Shown here piece by piece: positions 41,101 to 53,749 of a stretch of DNA of 64,000 bases (positions within the stretch are counted from its first letter, which is position 1; every line of letters begins with the position of its first letter). The DNA lies in the NCBI GenBank assembly GCA_963970005.1, contig CAXAMN010013891.1, forward strand, positions 118,329 through 182,328, read 5' to 3'. Source of the stretch: Durusdinium trenchii. Taxonomy: Eukaryota; Sar; Dinophyceae; Suessiales; Symbiodiniaceae. A program made the position numbers and the translations under genes. A model generated the notes under the pieces. It made no database searches. It was not told the origin of the DNA and saw only the letters and a program-made list of their open reading frames with translations.

Positions 41101-42889
41101 ACCATACCTGCAAGTTTGGTTGGTCTTTGAGGGACACAACAGTGACACACGAAGGAAGCATGTTGCACCTTTATTGGACCCGGAAGTGGTGGGGGCCTAC
41201 TGCCTCATGGAAGTGTCAAGGGTCCAGAGTCCTTCCGTGAAAAAGGCGGACTGGGTGACTGGGTGAAGTCCCAATGTCTTTTACAAGCTTTTGGATTCTC
41301 CTGCGCTGGTGCTGTGGTCACTACCAGATGGGGGTTCCATCGGGCTTTCTCACACCGCGAACATTTGATGATGACCGTGTCAGTGGTTTTTGGGGATGTT
41401 GACCTTGGCACATCACCATCACCGTCTTCCTTGGCACATCGCCGACTTCCGTGATCTCCCAACTCGTTTAAGGCCTCCAGACCTTTGTAAGAAGGGACAG
41501 AGATCAGTGCGCATCAACTGCGATGACGACGGACACTCGGTTGGGCCAGGGATGGGAGGCTCCCAGAGAAGTGAGTCTGGCTATGCCCATGGCCGTGATC
41601 TTCCAAGTGTTATAAAAACTCAGCTGCCAGGGCTCCCAAGGTACAGAAGAGGTGTTTGTAGCAAGAACAAAGAATCAATGGAGAAATGGTTGATTTTCCA
41701 AAGACACGGCTCCACCGCTTCTTTCCACGCCTCTGCTTTCACGGCTTCGAGGGCTTCGGCTTCGGTAGTCTGTCACCTTCCATCGAGTGATGCAACGAAA
41801 AGCCTTTTGGGAGACCGATGGGTTGATGCAGGATGCTGCAGGATGCTGCTGGGGGCACGTTGTGACGGACTCTGTGGCATCAACACGGCCACGCCGCAGT
41901 AAAAGGCACAGTAAAAGTGTGGGACTCTACAGTGGCTTCGGAGTAGATGGCACAATCCCCAAAAGGTGATTCATATGGGCCTCATCTTGGGTCTGTGCCA
42001 TCTACTCTGAAACCACTGTAATTTCAATTTAGCACTTTATCGAAGAGCACATTGACCATCCAGTTCTCCTCTCGTATCTACTGTATAGTTCAGACAACGA
42101 AGAAGCTAAACATGACCCCCAGATCTAGAGGACTTCCACGCTGCTTTTCTTCCACTGACTTCCACACCAAATGATCTTAACATCAGATGGACTGACTTCC
42201 ACTGACTTCCACGCCGGCAGAGGGTCTTTCTCCCTGGATGTTCTGAACGCCAAGACACATTGTTTCACAGCCTTTCAATGAGATTGGACGAGATGTTTTA
42301 ACGCATCGCAGGGTCGAGGTGCGCTGGAGACCCATGGAAATGGGAAGGCATCGCACCCACTTGGGGGTGTTGAACCCGGAAGTGTTCCCATCTCGACCCA
42401 TGGATCCTTTGAATTGGGACCGTCCGGTCGTGGAAAAATGCGCGCCCAGGCAATTATCACCCCAAGAAGTCAGCCAACACTCACATTTTAGACGCCCTGA
42501 TAAAGAGGCGCTCGGCCAGAGACAGTCGACATCATCATCTCGTTTTTTGGTTTCTAATGGCTAGGGCAAAAGACACATGAACCCGTCAGTTTTGGACTGC
42601 TTCTATCTTTTTCACAGTGGGGTTGGATAGTACCTGTTTTGTTTTTCAGCAAGCCTCTCATGAATAATGAAAACCAAGGATCATGAAGAACCCCATGATG
42701 GTGGATGAACGTTTGTAGGTCAATGACTCAATGACCATTCCGTTCTTGTCTATGTTGTCTGCACAATGTGGTGTCACTGCCTGCCTTTTAGTCTAATCAC
42801 TTCACTTCGGGTGATCCCAACCCTGAGAGGTGACTTGAGGAAGGCAGAGCACATGTATTGACAGACGATCCTGACAAACGTTGCCTGGC

Positions 42890-43455
42890 ATGTGCATTGA
42901 CACACTGTTCTGACACTTATTCTGGCATCAAGTCTGGTATGTCGTGTTCTCACACATCATCTATTATAAATAAAGGCTGGGACATGTTCTGGAATATGTT
43001 CTGACGTCCTTGTTGGCATGTGTTCTGACTTTTGTCCTGCCATCAAGTTCGACACGTGTTCTGCCCTATCTTCTGGCATGTGCTTCTGACATGTGCTCTC
43101 ACCAAACTGGCATGTGCTGTTGCAACATGGTCCGACGTTGGTTCTGACATGTGTTGGGCATGTGTTTTGCCATGGCACCTATTTCGACATTCCTTCTGGC
43201 ATTCTATCTGGTGTCCTACCTGGCATGTATTCTGACATCTTTCCTGGCAGATTAGCTGGCATCTATTCTGACATTGTTCCTGACCTTCTGTATGGAATCT
43301 ATTCCAACTTTCTTTCAGGCATTCTACTTGGAATCTATTTTGACACTCTTGCTGGCATTCTACCTGGTATCTATTCCAACATGATTTCATTCTATCTGGC
43401 ATCTACTCTGACATTCTATTCACTATTCTTTCTGCTATATCACCTGACAGGTGGG
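42890..43455. repeat. Degenerate minisatellite, about 20-bp period
   Basis: Repeated, diverged units built on ctggcatctattctgacatt. The core tctgrcat recurs at near-regular spacing for more than 500 bp, more regularly in the right half. The Cys/Gln-rich minus-strand frame at 43043-43402 is a translation of this repeat and is not taken as a gene. Confidence 0.8.
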
Positions 43456-43499
43456 GGAAAGACTTCTTGTTCGAACTCCAGCAATCACCTCTGAAAAGA

Positions 43500-46340
43500 T
43501 TGATCGCGCAAAAATAGGTAATGCATGACCGCTAGCGTTGCTTCCTCTTTTGGTGCAATGTGCGCAACGATCAGAGGGTTTTGGATTTTTTACAGGCATT
43601 CTTAGGAGTTTGCTTTCTTGCAAGGTTGAAGCAGGTTTTTGGCGTTGGTCATGGAGTCGAGTTTGCAACAACCAATCAGGCAAGACTTTGGATGCCAGTT
43701 TACTCACGAGTGAGCCAAAAAAGAGGCAGACTTGAAGGGACTATCAGACTGATATCGCATTCAAAACATGTTCCGAGGAAAAACATTGCAATATTCAGAG
43801 AATCTTCCAATAAAAGAACCCGGCGCCAGGTCCATGCTTTTCTTTTTCTTTTGGTGGACACAAGTGCTTGATTGAACCCCAGTTCAACGGTGATGGACGA
43901 CTTGCCCATCGGTACTTGAGCTTTCACATCTTCCATGGGTCTTCATATCCGTGTGGTGATGTTTGTGAACCAATATCCTCAGTGAATATTTGGTATGGAT
44001 GACGATATGCCGTTTTGTCTTCTATAATGGGATGCTTGCATCATGCAACCTTCCCTCGACACGCTTTGCAACCAGCTTGCGCCCATATTTGTTGGCAAGA
44101 CCGTCTACAGCCTATCCTCCACAAGTCTAGTGACTCTAGCGACCAGAAGGCACCACTGTTGTCGGAACAAGTCCTGCACAAATATTTAGCAATACGAAAA
44201 CCAGGCAAATCCTCAGATCTGTTCTATTTTTCTTCCCAGCTGTGTGCTCGCCAGATCGGTCGCTCGTTTTTTCAGGGCCGCCTCCCATGGGCCTGAAGAT
44301 ATTCACGCCTTTGCCGCCCAACTTTGGGTGCCTTGGTTTTGAAGGACTCGCCGCGGCACGCGGTGTGGTGGGGAAATTCCAGTTGTGAAGTCTAATGAAC
44401 CAATCTTTGGAAGGTGCATTGGATGAAACCCTGATCCCTCCACAGACGAATCATCACCCAAACATGGTTTGATTATTTTTTGAAGGGGTCATTGGGACCA
44501 AACTTACAAAAACACGAGCAGATGGTGTAAAACCTAAACATGGATGAGCATGCTCACTGACCGGACGGAACTTTTGACCCATCAAGGCCCAAGTGCAAGA
44601 AGAGGAACATGGAGAGCATCCATGTTCGAGGGAAACTCACAAGCGCACGGGTAGCAGCCCTGCGCAGCAGTCAAAACATGCGCATGCTCGCACGTGCTGA
44701 GGCTAACATGGAGGTCCTGGTTTGAGGCACAGGGAGGGTCGCAGCTGTGGTAGTTATTGGTCGTTGCGGTTGTGGAAGTGTTAGTTGTACTCGTCTCGTC
44801 TCAGTCGTCACCGTCGTCCGAGTTTCTGGTTTCACCATGGTGATGGTGGGTGTGACTCGAAGGATGAGGTGACCAGACAAGCCACCATCCATTCGAGTCG
44901 AACGCGAAAAAAAGGGGTCTCAATGGAAAGCGGACCGTTTGAGGACCGGGATTGAGACGCCGCGATTCTTGAGCTATTCTCATCTATATATGAACTTGTA
45001 GCTACCCGGTAGATACCCGGTAGGCGAACGCCCTTGTGGGAGAGCTAGCTCTTGGACGTTGGATCCACGCTAGCTCTTGACGTATTTGTGATGCACGCAC
45101 AACTCCCAGTTGTCAGCTGGTGCTGTTCAATTCGCTGTTGCCAGGACTTGGGAGTTCTGAGTGAGAGGTTTGCTGTTCAGCAGCGATGGCTGCTTGGGTC
45201 TCTGCTGCTGTTTTCACATCTCACTGAATTGTTACAAACACCTGCAGATCATTGCAGATCTAAGGCTTGCTAGTGGACCCTGGTCACTACGACATGGGTA
45301 GACGGCTCGTTTCGTCACAGCCACTGGATGCTAGTCGTAGCTCCGAGGTCGAGCTTTTCGCTTCCGCATGTTGACCACCCGGAGGAGTGGTTCTTTTGTA
45401 CACCACTGGCCATGCCCCGATGCCCGAGGTGATCGGTGGGGTTCTGTACATCTGGGTTCGGGCACACATGGAAAGACGCACGAACATGGCTGGCATAGTG
45501 TACTTGAGATGAGTTGAGACTTATGGCACGCCTATCGCTGTAGGGATGGGTAGAACTGTGTAAAACCATCGAGAAGCACTCAAGCTAGAGCCATTTTCTG
45601 CTGTTTTGCAGTTCTTGGGCAGCGACAGAGCGAGGAACGATGCAGATCAGCACATGCACAGCTTTGTACATAACAAGACCCTGCCTGGTCCGGCGACTGT
45701 GCCGGGCTCTGGCAGACATTTCTGCACTTTTGCAGGGTCGGCTGAAGCCCAAACTCTGGCTTGGCTCCTGTCAGCTTGGACACACCAACTGCAGGTGTTC
45801 CTTCATCGAGCGAACATGGCTCGTTCCATGCTTCTAGGGAGCCTAGTAGGTCGAACAAGGATGTGAATAGCTTGACCAAAGACCGTGTGATCACTTGAAG
45901 GGACACCATTTTTCTTCGATTCTGAACATGTTTTTCTCTCAGATTGTGAGTTGGTTGCGAACCTGTGAACGCTTGATGGAGGACGGTGCACATCACCCTT
46001 TCTTTGAGCAATGTGGGGACCAGTGCGTGGGCCTGAAGAGTACTTGGTGCCCTGAACAGTGGCCACACTCGATGACCCCACCCTGGAGACCGTCGGAGTT
46101 CTGGGGGAAGAGACCTGATCCCATCTGATCCCAGCACTTGTAGACTTGTGAGGGCCTGATGACGGACAGGGTGAGCCATTGAGTGGGAGAAGGATGTGCC
46201 GAGCTCAAAAATGCAACGTTTCGCCCTTTTCGCCCGCGTTTGGCGAGTTTTCTATGTCAAGAAAAAGGGATCCTGCAAGATTGTGTCAAAGTCGATGGTT
46301 TTTGCGGGGCCTCCAAGATCGACTTTGCAATAGACCTGAG
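43500..46340. other. Interval without supported coding sequence
   Basis: Scattered frames on both strands, the largest being a 199-codon minus-strand frame at 45580-46179, lack codon bias, splice borders or recognisable motifs. I see no repeat cluster or RNA gene. It is probably intron or spacer. Confidence 0.4.
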
Positions 46341-46349
46341 ACATCCTCC

Positions 46350-46581
46350 AAACCACTGGTGTTCGGCACCTTTTTTTCCCGCCTGGAAAAAGGAGCTGTT
46401 TTGGACCTTCATCTCTAAGATGTGGCTATCAGTGGGTGTGAACATGTTTTCCATGAAGAAACCGGGCGAAAAAGGAGCAAGCATCGAACACCACACGTAC
46501 CCGTACCGTGCCAACATCTCACTTGGACCAGGCGGAACCCGCGAGCGCGTTCTACAGCGGAACCCGCGTTCCGTCGACCAG
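46350..46581 (+). CDS. Putative exon
   Basis: The frame reads PFFPAWKKELFWTFISKMWL, then MKKPGEKGASIEHHTYPYRA, and reaches a gaccag|gtgcgc donor. It is aromatic-rich and lacks stops in an otherwise stop-rich area. The upstream border is not resolved. Confidence 0.4.
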
Positions 46582-47027
46582 GTGCGCGATGGCCAGTGCA
46601 GCTGCTTCGACTGAAGCCGGTAGCCGGTGGTCTTTGTGGTCTGCCTTTGCGGTGAAGTTTTGCTTGAGATCATAAAACTGTTTACGCTGTAGGTGGCACA
46701 AGCCGCACATGACCAACTCTTAGCTTGAGGTCTAAATTTGTAATATAATATATCATAATATATCTGACTATAGATTACTATAGATCATTCTTGATTCGAA
46801 TCAGCTCTATTTTTTGTGCTGTCTCACTCCGACACCGTAAGTTGAAGGAAATGGAACTTCCACTTTCCCTGGATAAGTCCAAGCCTGCATTGTGGGCACA
46901 AGCTTGCACAAGGGTCTTTCAAAAATTAACGAAGAAGTGGACTCGATCCAGATGATCTAAGCAATCCCAGCATCAAATACTGGAGCTGGAGGGAGCGTTC
47001 AGAGCCGTTCGGAGCCGTTCCGATCAG

Positions 47028-47186
47028 GTTTTTGGGTGTCTGCCGTGAAAAGCGATCCGCTTCGTTCTTCAAAGCGGGCTTCCGCCATGGAAGGCGAAAC
47101 GAACACCAATTTGGCACAGTGCGACATCCCGCTGCACCGAAAAGCGCGTTTCGTGTTTCGAACTCCGCCGGTGTCGGAGAAGGACG
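47028..47186 (+). CDS. Exon of an unidentified gene, 52 codons
   Basis: Bordered by gatcag|gttt and gacg|gtgaga, it reads WVSAVKSDPLRSSKRASAME, then LAQCDIPLHRKARFVFRTPP. Codon bias is good. It could be a cytosolic or nuclear protein segment. The intron that follows carries the fold-back at 47261. Confidence 0.5.
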
Positions 47187-47260
47187 GTGAGAAGACTGCT
47201 ACCATTGTTTCAGTTGATTTTACCAATCAAAACACAAGTGAAGGGATCCAAAGCCATTCA

Positions 47261-47366
47261 ACTGACTGGTGCGACTCGTAGGGAATAAGGGTGGCGTTTC
47301 GCCCCCAATAGAGATTCTATTGGATCCAGCCACCCTCAATTCCCTGCTTTCGTCGCACCAGTCAGT
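47261..47366. repeat. Fold-back (inverted repeat) with nested inner palindrome
   Basis: The left arm actgactggtgcgac, then agggaat and agggtggc, is matched inversely on the right by gccaccct, attccct and gtcgcaccagtcagt. A second palindrome, ccaatag-agatt-ctattgg, sits at the centre. The whole 106 bp can form one long hairpin with small bulges. It lies in a presumed intron. Confidence 0.85.
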
Positions 47367-47847
47367 CAAACAATCATTCAGACTGCCAACAATCTCACCA
47401 CTCAAACCCGAACTGATGGTGAACTGATGGTGAACCCGAGCTGAACCATTCAATCCCTTGGACCAGATTTGGGAGAAACACACGGAGCGGAGCGGAGACG
47501 AAGTGACCATTTCACCGCCTTCGACTCGACCGGGACGCGGTGGGCACCGTGCGGAGTCCGGGTTCGAGTCCGGCTGGCGATCTGAAGAAGAAAGCGACAT
47601 GGATTGGATGAAGCTTCTCTGAACTTGCAGATGAACAAGTTCAGGTCGTGGAACTTCTGTGTCTCCTGAAGAGGACTAAGAGTTACTGTGAGTTCTGGGC
47701 ATTTGGTGTTTTTCGCAACCACAGAAGCTGAGAAAGGAGGTTCTGTGGTGTGTCTCCTCAAGCCGGAAAATAACCTTCAAAAAGCCCTCAACATGTTCAG
47801 AACTCCTCATGGACCGGCGAAGCGAAGGCGATGGCCCGCCGATGCAG

Positions 47848-47889
47848 GTGACGGTGGCCTACGTGGAATCGCGGCTCTTCATGGCGGAG
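47848..47889 (+). CDS. Putative small exon, 14 codons
   Basis: Borders are atgcag|gtg and gag|gtgggg, enclosing VTVAYVESRLFMAE in phase 0 at both ends. An ATG upstream at 47808 in the same frame (MDRRSEGDGPPMQ) offers an alternative start. Confidence 0.42.
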
Positions 47890-48307
47890 GTGGGGTTAAA
47901 AACACTAAATGGCACCTTGCACCTTACTTTCCCGGCGACGTCCAGCATCGTTGGAGCGACTTCACATGACTGGCTGAGGCTCCAGGTGGTTTGGTCTGCA
48001 GGTGGTTTGACCAAACCAGTGTTTCACCAAACCAGTGGGCGCCGGGATCGACCGTCTCGGGGCGCCGGGGCCACAGAACTGCAGTGGCACCGAGGCCAAG
48101 GGACCCAGAAAAAAGATAACCGGAAAAAACCACTTGATCCAGGTGTCACAGAATGTAGATCATTGATCGACGGTTGATGAATAAAGCATCATCTCCCCCC
48201 AACCTTCGATTGGTTTTACATAATCCGTTCTTTTTTGGGGGGGGAGGGGAGGGGGGTTGACATGAACCGGGTGTCTGGGCCCGATCGTGATCGTTTCGCC
48301 TCACTAG

Positions 48308-48408
48308 GCCTCTGCGGACCCCAGCGCGTGCAACGACTGGGATGATCCCCTGGAGGACGAGGCGTCTGCCCACCCGGTGGACCGACCCGCGGGTCTCCGG
48401 AGACCCCG
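48308..48408 (+). CDS. Exon of an unidentified gene, acidic
   Basis: Bordered by actag|gcc and ccccg|gtgacc, it reads SADPSACNDWDDPLEDEASA and then a Pro/Arg-rich end. Codon bias is strong. No function can be assigned. Confidence 0.48.
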
Positions 48409-49164
48409 GTGACCGCGGTGACCGCGGCTGCGGTTCCGAGACACCGGGGGACTTCGTCTCACAGAGACACGGAACCAGATGGAAGAGACGAGGTTCGTTG
48501 TGAGGTTTTGACGTGGTTGATTCAGCTGTGATCTCTGCAGCGACAGTATGTTGGCACGATCTGACATGGTGAAGTTGCGCCTCTATTCTGAATATCCATG
48601 CACTCCATGGTCAATGTTGACGAACATACCATACATAGTCTAGGATAGATCTATTTGTCAGCTGGAATAATCATGATCATGGTTACGTGGATGGCATGGC
48701 CTCGATTTCGGATGACCAGGAATCATCCTCCTGCCAAACAGGTGGTGGTTTTCCACTTCCATGTCAATGACTTGGAGTATATAGGACATATACCTGTGAA
48801 TAACATTGAATAACCAGGTCATAGAAAATACGACCAGGTCATTGCACTGTCATCAATGACCATTTTCCACTTCCATTCTTCACCACGGGGCACTGGATCC
48901 ATTTGAGCCGTATGCTCGGTCCGACGGTCAGACTTGCTTGAAGTCGCCCATGTCCTTTTTTGCATCACCAAGTGGTGCGACATCGCTTGGTTATATATAT
49001 AGGTCCTAGTAGTCATGATTCGAAACAAACTAAGCTGTCTCATAATATCCAATCCCCAATCCTTGAATAGTTGCATGGCAGTTAAGCTTTTGCTGGCAAA
49101 CTGGCAAACTCTTCTGCGGCTTTCACCCACAGCGTCTGCTTGGAAGAATCAGATCAGTTCGCAG

Positions 49165-49307
49165 GTGCTTCGAGCCGAACAGCTGGAGGTGCTTTCAAAC
49201 CTCGGAAGGTGCAGATATCAGGACCGCCCCGGCAAGCCGCTTCGACACGGCCGTAGGTCCGCTGTTTCAGGGCCACCGATGGCCGGCCGTGGCGAAGCAA
49301 AGAAGAG
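49165..49307 (+). CDS. Exon of an unidentified gene, basic
   Basis: Bordered by tcgcag|gtg and aagag|gtgccc, it reads VLRAEQLEVLSNLGRCRYQD and then an Arg/Gly-rich stretch ending GRGEAKKR. It could precede the equally basic region at about 50.0-50.3 kb in one protein, but the link is inferred. Confidence 0.48.
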
Positions 49308-50029
49308 GTGCCCACACCCGGTGTTGGTAGGATAGAACAAGTCCTCGACCACCTGCAGGTTCGTGGGTCTTTGTGTTGAGCCATAGCAAGATATAGCGAG
49401 TTCACTTGTTACATTTGGTCAAACCGCTGCGATCAGCTATGGAAAGCAGCACTTCTTTTCAGAACGACGGAAAGATGTAGAAACAACTGTGAACGCACTC
49501 ATTGACAGTGAAGCCTTCACAGTCGAGTGGATACCTGGAGACCTGAGACATGAGACATGGTTAAACTTGGATGTTGTTAGCTGGATGGGATTCGCGCATG
49601 CATCAACCTTGCACTATGAAGTAAAGACATAGCTCTTGAGCCCCTCGCCAGCTAAGGAGGTAGTCGAGGTCCAGACTTTTGAGTTGGACTTCTTCCAATG
49701 CCTTCGATCCAACGTCTCGGATGTCGATAGCCAAGGATACCTAGCAGACCTTGCACAGGTGTGGAAAGAGGCCCGACCCACAGCACATGAATCGGTGCCG
49801 CCATAGGCTTGACAGATTGGTGTCGATCTGACACCACTTCCCATTTTCTTGCGTGTGAAGAGGAAGAAACTCGCATTGGTGTGCAATAAAAATAGGTAGA
49901 CCTCCCAGGCAACGACCCTCCTGGAAGGTTCAGGAAATCGACGAGTCTACCCATTGGGCCTCGGGGTCTCCCTGAAACTCTACACACCTCGTCCACCCGG
50001 AAAAACCAGCTTCTTCCGACCCTCGCGAC

Positions 50030-50320
50030 AGCGCGACAGCGGACGAAAACGCGACGTCCCACCGCCCCGCCAGGACACCGCGCAGCACATCATGAAGCAT
50101 TTCGAAGAGATCTCCAGGTATCCGATCGGATCTGCAGGGGGTTGCGTCCCGCTCCGCTGCGACTCCGGTGGATCGGGGGGTCGGCAGTCGGTGTTGGGTC
50201 AGGGATTGGGTCGCCTTGACGAGGAAAAGCGGGGCAGAACGAGGAAGCGCGGGGCAGAAGAAGCGCTGACAAAAGTGCCAAGGAAGAAGAAGAAGAGGGA
50301 GAAGAGGATTGACATGTCAG
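50030..50320 (+). CDS. Basic, possibly nuclear-protein coding region
   Basis: One frame runs through RDSGRKRDVPPPRQDTAQHI and MKHFEEISR to a ctccag|gtatcc donor at 50117. The same frame is open beyond and includes DEEKRGRTRKRGAEEALTKV and a PRKKKKREKR run, which looks like a nuclear localisation signal. Whether the second part is a separate exon or read-through into an intron is not clear. Confidence 0.42.
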
Positions 50321-51721
50321 GATCATCCAGAGTTTTTTTCCTACGCTCTACAGGGCGACCATGGACCGCAGCCCAACCTTCAGTTTAGTGGGTGGTGAAT
50401 GAGGAGGATCGAGGATTGACACTTGTTCCTACATGCCACGACACCATGTTCCTACGAAGCAGGGCTGCAGCAGGGCTGCCAGACAGTTGGACCAGAACAT
50501 CGGGTCCGAGGACTGGGACCTTCCCTTCCTTCGGCCGACTCCTGCGGTGCCTCAGATGACTGTCATATGACTCATATATGGGAGTGTGGATGGACCCCGG
50601 CCATCCACGCTCCCAACGAAAATGCGCTAAAACCGGGTTGATCCCGTGGGTGGCGGAGCGGTCCACGACAGGCCGTGTTGGATGCCATGGAAATACTTTC
50701 CTTGAGATGCCAGTGGTTCTTTTGAAGGGATGTCGACTGACTGAGATCCACTTCAAACGTTTCAAGAACCCAAACCTTGATTGGGCCTGACTCACCTCGA
50801 TCGGTGGCAATCGAATGACCCCAACCCAGGATTTTCACGGGGTTGAACTGCCCCAGGATCAAGATCATCATTGAATCCCCTTGAAATTCCTGCAGTTTTA
50901 GAACTTTGTTGTGATGCCAGCCATTGTTACAGAGCGTCCCGACTTGGTTGTCGGCGGACTTGAGTCAGCCCGCTGACCCGCTGACGAGGCTTGGGGAGCA
51001 AAATTTGATCTCCCAGCAGGTCTTCGAAAAGAAGATGACGTCCGGACCTCGGCAACGAAGGCATACACTTTGGACGAACACATGGAACATCTGTTTGTAG
51101 AGGACAGTCATCTGCAAAAAAGGGTCCCATTGCGTCCACGGGAACCGTGTGTTCGGAACCGAGTGTACAGTGGTCCCTGTGGTGAAACCAGACGCTCGAT
51201 GCCACCAGACGCTCGATGCCACCCCAGTGGGAAGAGAATTCTTTTACTTTAGGGGTCAATAGAATAGATAGAGATCATAGATGGAATGTGAATCGCAGTC
51301 ATGTCTCACTCCTGGAGTCTGGTAAGACGTGCCATATTCATTCTATGTTCTAGACAATTATGCTTACTGCGTAAGCATGACTATACTTAGCAAGTGTGGT
51401 GATCAGTCTTGGCTATCAGACTATATAGTTGCCCTCCCAAGCTGCTGGGCGAGCTGCAGGTAAGTATTCAAAAAACACAGCAGCCATGCGCACACACAAA
51501 GAAGGGCTCCGGGACTCCGGGGCGTTGGATATCCAGACAGGTTGTCATCCTTGCACTGGTTGAGGTAATCGGACATTGAAAGCCGTCTACGATGCTCTGC
51601 GATGTTGGGTTTGAGACTAGTTCACATCGCTCAAGTCGAGGGTTAGCCACTCTGTTTCTGGTTGCCTGCCACGTGGGGGACGGTAGCAACTTCTAGTCGC
51701 GCCAAACCGCACCTGTCCCAG

Positions 51722-51867
51722 GTGGCTCGTCTACATGATGGGAGCCTTGGTCGGAGGTCATGCCTCGGCGAAGGCCAGAACGGCAGCCTGGACAAGGACG
51801 AGAGAGGCGAACGCAGATCTGTGGATTTAGTTGCCTCGGATGGACAGCTTGAACAGCTTAACACGTT
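51722..51867 (+). CDS. Exon of an unidentified gene
   Basis: Begins after gtcccag with gtg in frame and reads VARLHDGSLGRRSCLGEGQN, then DKDERGERRSVDLVASDGQL. A GC donor (gaaca|gctta) would end it. It is charged and probably soluble; the family was not recognised. Confidence 0.45.
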
Positions 51868-53280
51868 TTCCAAGATCCTATTTTTGGAGATCTGACGAAA
51901 CCCTGGAGATAGGGGTGGACAAAAGGGGGGGCTGAACGATGGATCAGTGGATGTGACTAAGTGGAAACTCTTCTACAAAGAGGAACGTCGCAACCAACCA
52001 GAGGCCTTGAGGGGGAATGAGTGAGATTTTGATTTCGCTTCGCAGGACCACGTTAACTGGTAGGCGCTTGCGAGCGCGATCAAGCGCGCCCAGTTTCCCA
52101 AGCAACCCGTTTTGTCCAAAAAGTCCGATCCCAATTCGATCCAAAGTGACCGGGGGTTCTCCGGCTGAGCACTCCATCTGAGCAGGCCAACCGCACTGAC
52201 ACCGAGTGTGCGCCAACGCACGTGGTGAATGGTTGGAGGGCCCAGATTGGAAGTAACGAGATGATGAAGAAGATGGAAGGTGGGAAGATTGGAACTCTTT
52301 GAAGGTGTTCAAGCCTGGAGTTTGGAAGTTTGGACATGAGATTCACATTTCAGAGGAGGGCTGACGGTTTGATCCACCTGCCGTTGAGGTGGATTCTTAA
52401 GTAAAGGACCTTGAAGGTCCTTGAGTGCAAAAAGCGCCCCGGATATTTCAGATAGCTTGATGTTCAATCTTGATGCACCCAATCCTGTTGCTCGAACATC
52501 AGGATTGGACTCCCCTCTTGTTTCACGTGAACGACGTGTACTTTTGATACCATTTCATACAACACAAATCCCAACTGCTTTCCCTGGTGAAAGACATCCA
52601 GATCCCACCAACCAAAACCCTTCGGTTCCAGTCCAGAGGAGCGATGCGGTCTCCCCTTTTTCCCAGACGCCCCCTTGTACCGTCAAACGAAGGAGTGAGC
52701 ACATGTGCTCTGATCGGAGAGCCCGACTCCGGAGCTCCGTGATGGAATTGTTTTCTCACTTTTGTCATCAAGTAGAAACACATGGACAATGGCTAGGACC
52801 GGGTAATGGAGATCCGGTTTGTGTGTAGGGGGACTTCCAGCCACATGCAGACAGGATGGTCCTGATACTGTTTGGACATTTTTCACTTCTTTGACGTTGG
52901 ACTGTCTGAAGCTGTGCATTTCAATGTTCAGTTTTGATCCCGGATTTTCCATTCGGAACTGGGCAACCCGCCAATGATCTAGATGGTCGAACACAATCCA
53001 CAAAGAACATGAAGATTTAGTCATCTAGAATCTTGGGTGATACTTCTGATACTCACAAATTTCTGCTTTCAGATTCATGTCCAAGAGTAAGAAAATCATA
53101 GAACATCCACACCTCCAAAAAACCATCCGACAATCTAATCAGAATGCTTTTCTTTTCATGCCAGAAAAGACTGCCCTTCTGCATTTTCAGGTAGAAATTC
53201 AGCCAAACCAACCACCTCCCCTTTTGCTTCCCGACTTCGTTCGACTTCGTTCCGGAATCCACCGGTCCTGGAGAACGCAG

Positions 53281-53444
53281 GTGAGCTGGCTGGACGCATC
53301 TTTCGGCTGGTGAACCTCACGGCTCGGGTTCGTCCTCGCTCGGATCGGGCGGCGTGGACCGGCCGGGACGGAACGTTTCGGAACGCGGGAAAGGGCACGT
53401 GGAGTGCTCGGCCTCAAGAAGTGGGGCTCAAGCAATTTCAAGAT
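53281..53444 (+). CDS. Exon of an unidentified gene, 54 codons
   Basis: Bordered by acgcag|gtgag and gat|gtgaag, it reads ELAGRIFRLVNLTARVRPRS, then RDGTFRNAGKGTWSARP. Third positions are GC-rich. The end phase is 0. Confidence 0.5.
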
Positions 53445-53591
53445 GTGAAGAACCAGTTTCGATGCATGTACCCATGCATGTACCCTGCCAGTGGCCGATT
53501 TCCTCGCAGGTGCAGCAGAAAGGCACCTGCGAGGGACTTGAAATCGCGTGAGCCTGGCAGGAGTTACTTTGGACGAATTCATGTCCAGACA

Positions 53592-53705
53592 TACTAGGAG
53601 CAAGAAGCTACTCTAGTACTAGAGGCTCCTGGCATCGCTACTAGGAGCAAGGACGCTACTAGGGGCTCCAGGCCGTACTACTAGGAGCAAGAAGCTACTA
53701 GGCAT
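53592..53705. repeat. Repeat cluster C, same unit as clusters A and B
   Basis: Three units of ctactaggagcaag(a/g)a(a/c)gct with ggggctcc-type ends, 43 kb from the other two clusters and in the same orientation. Smaller traces are at about 17703 and, inverted, at about 25086-25125. Confidence 0.85.
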
Positions 53706-53749
53706 ACTTGCATATATTTGCATACATTGGGTGGTTTCAGGGGCCAATG

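Noticed and set aside
43043..43402. Minus-strand Cys/Gln-rich frame that looks like a repeat protein
   Set aside because: It is a translation of the 20-bp minisatellite, without splice borders or codon bias.
45580..46179. Minus-strand open frame of 199 codons
   Set aside because: No codon bias, motif or splice border; length alone is not enough in this base composition.
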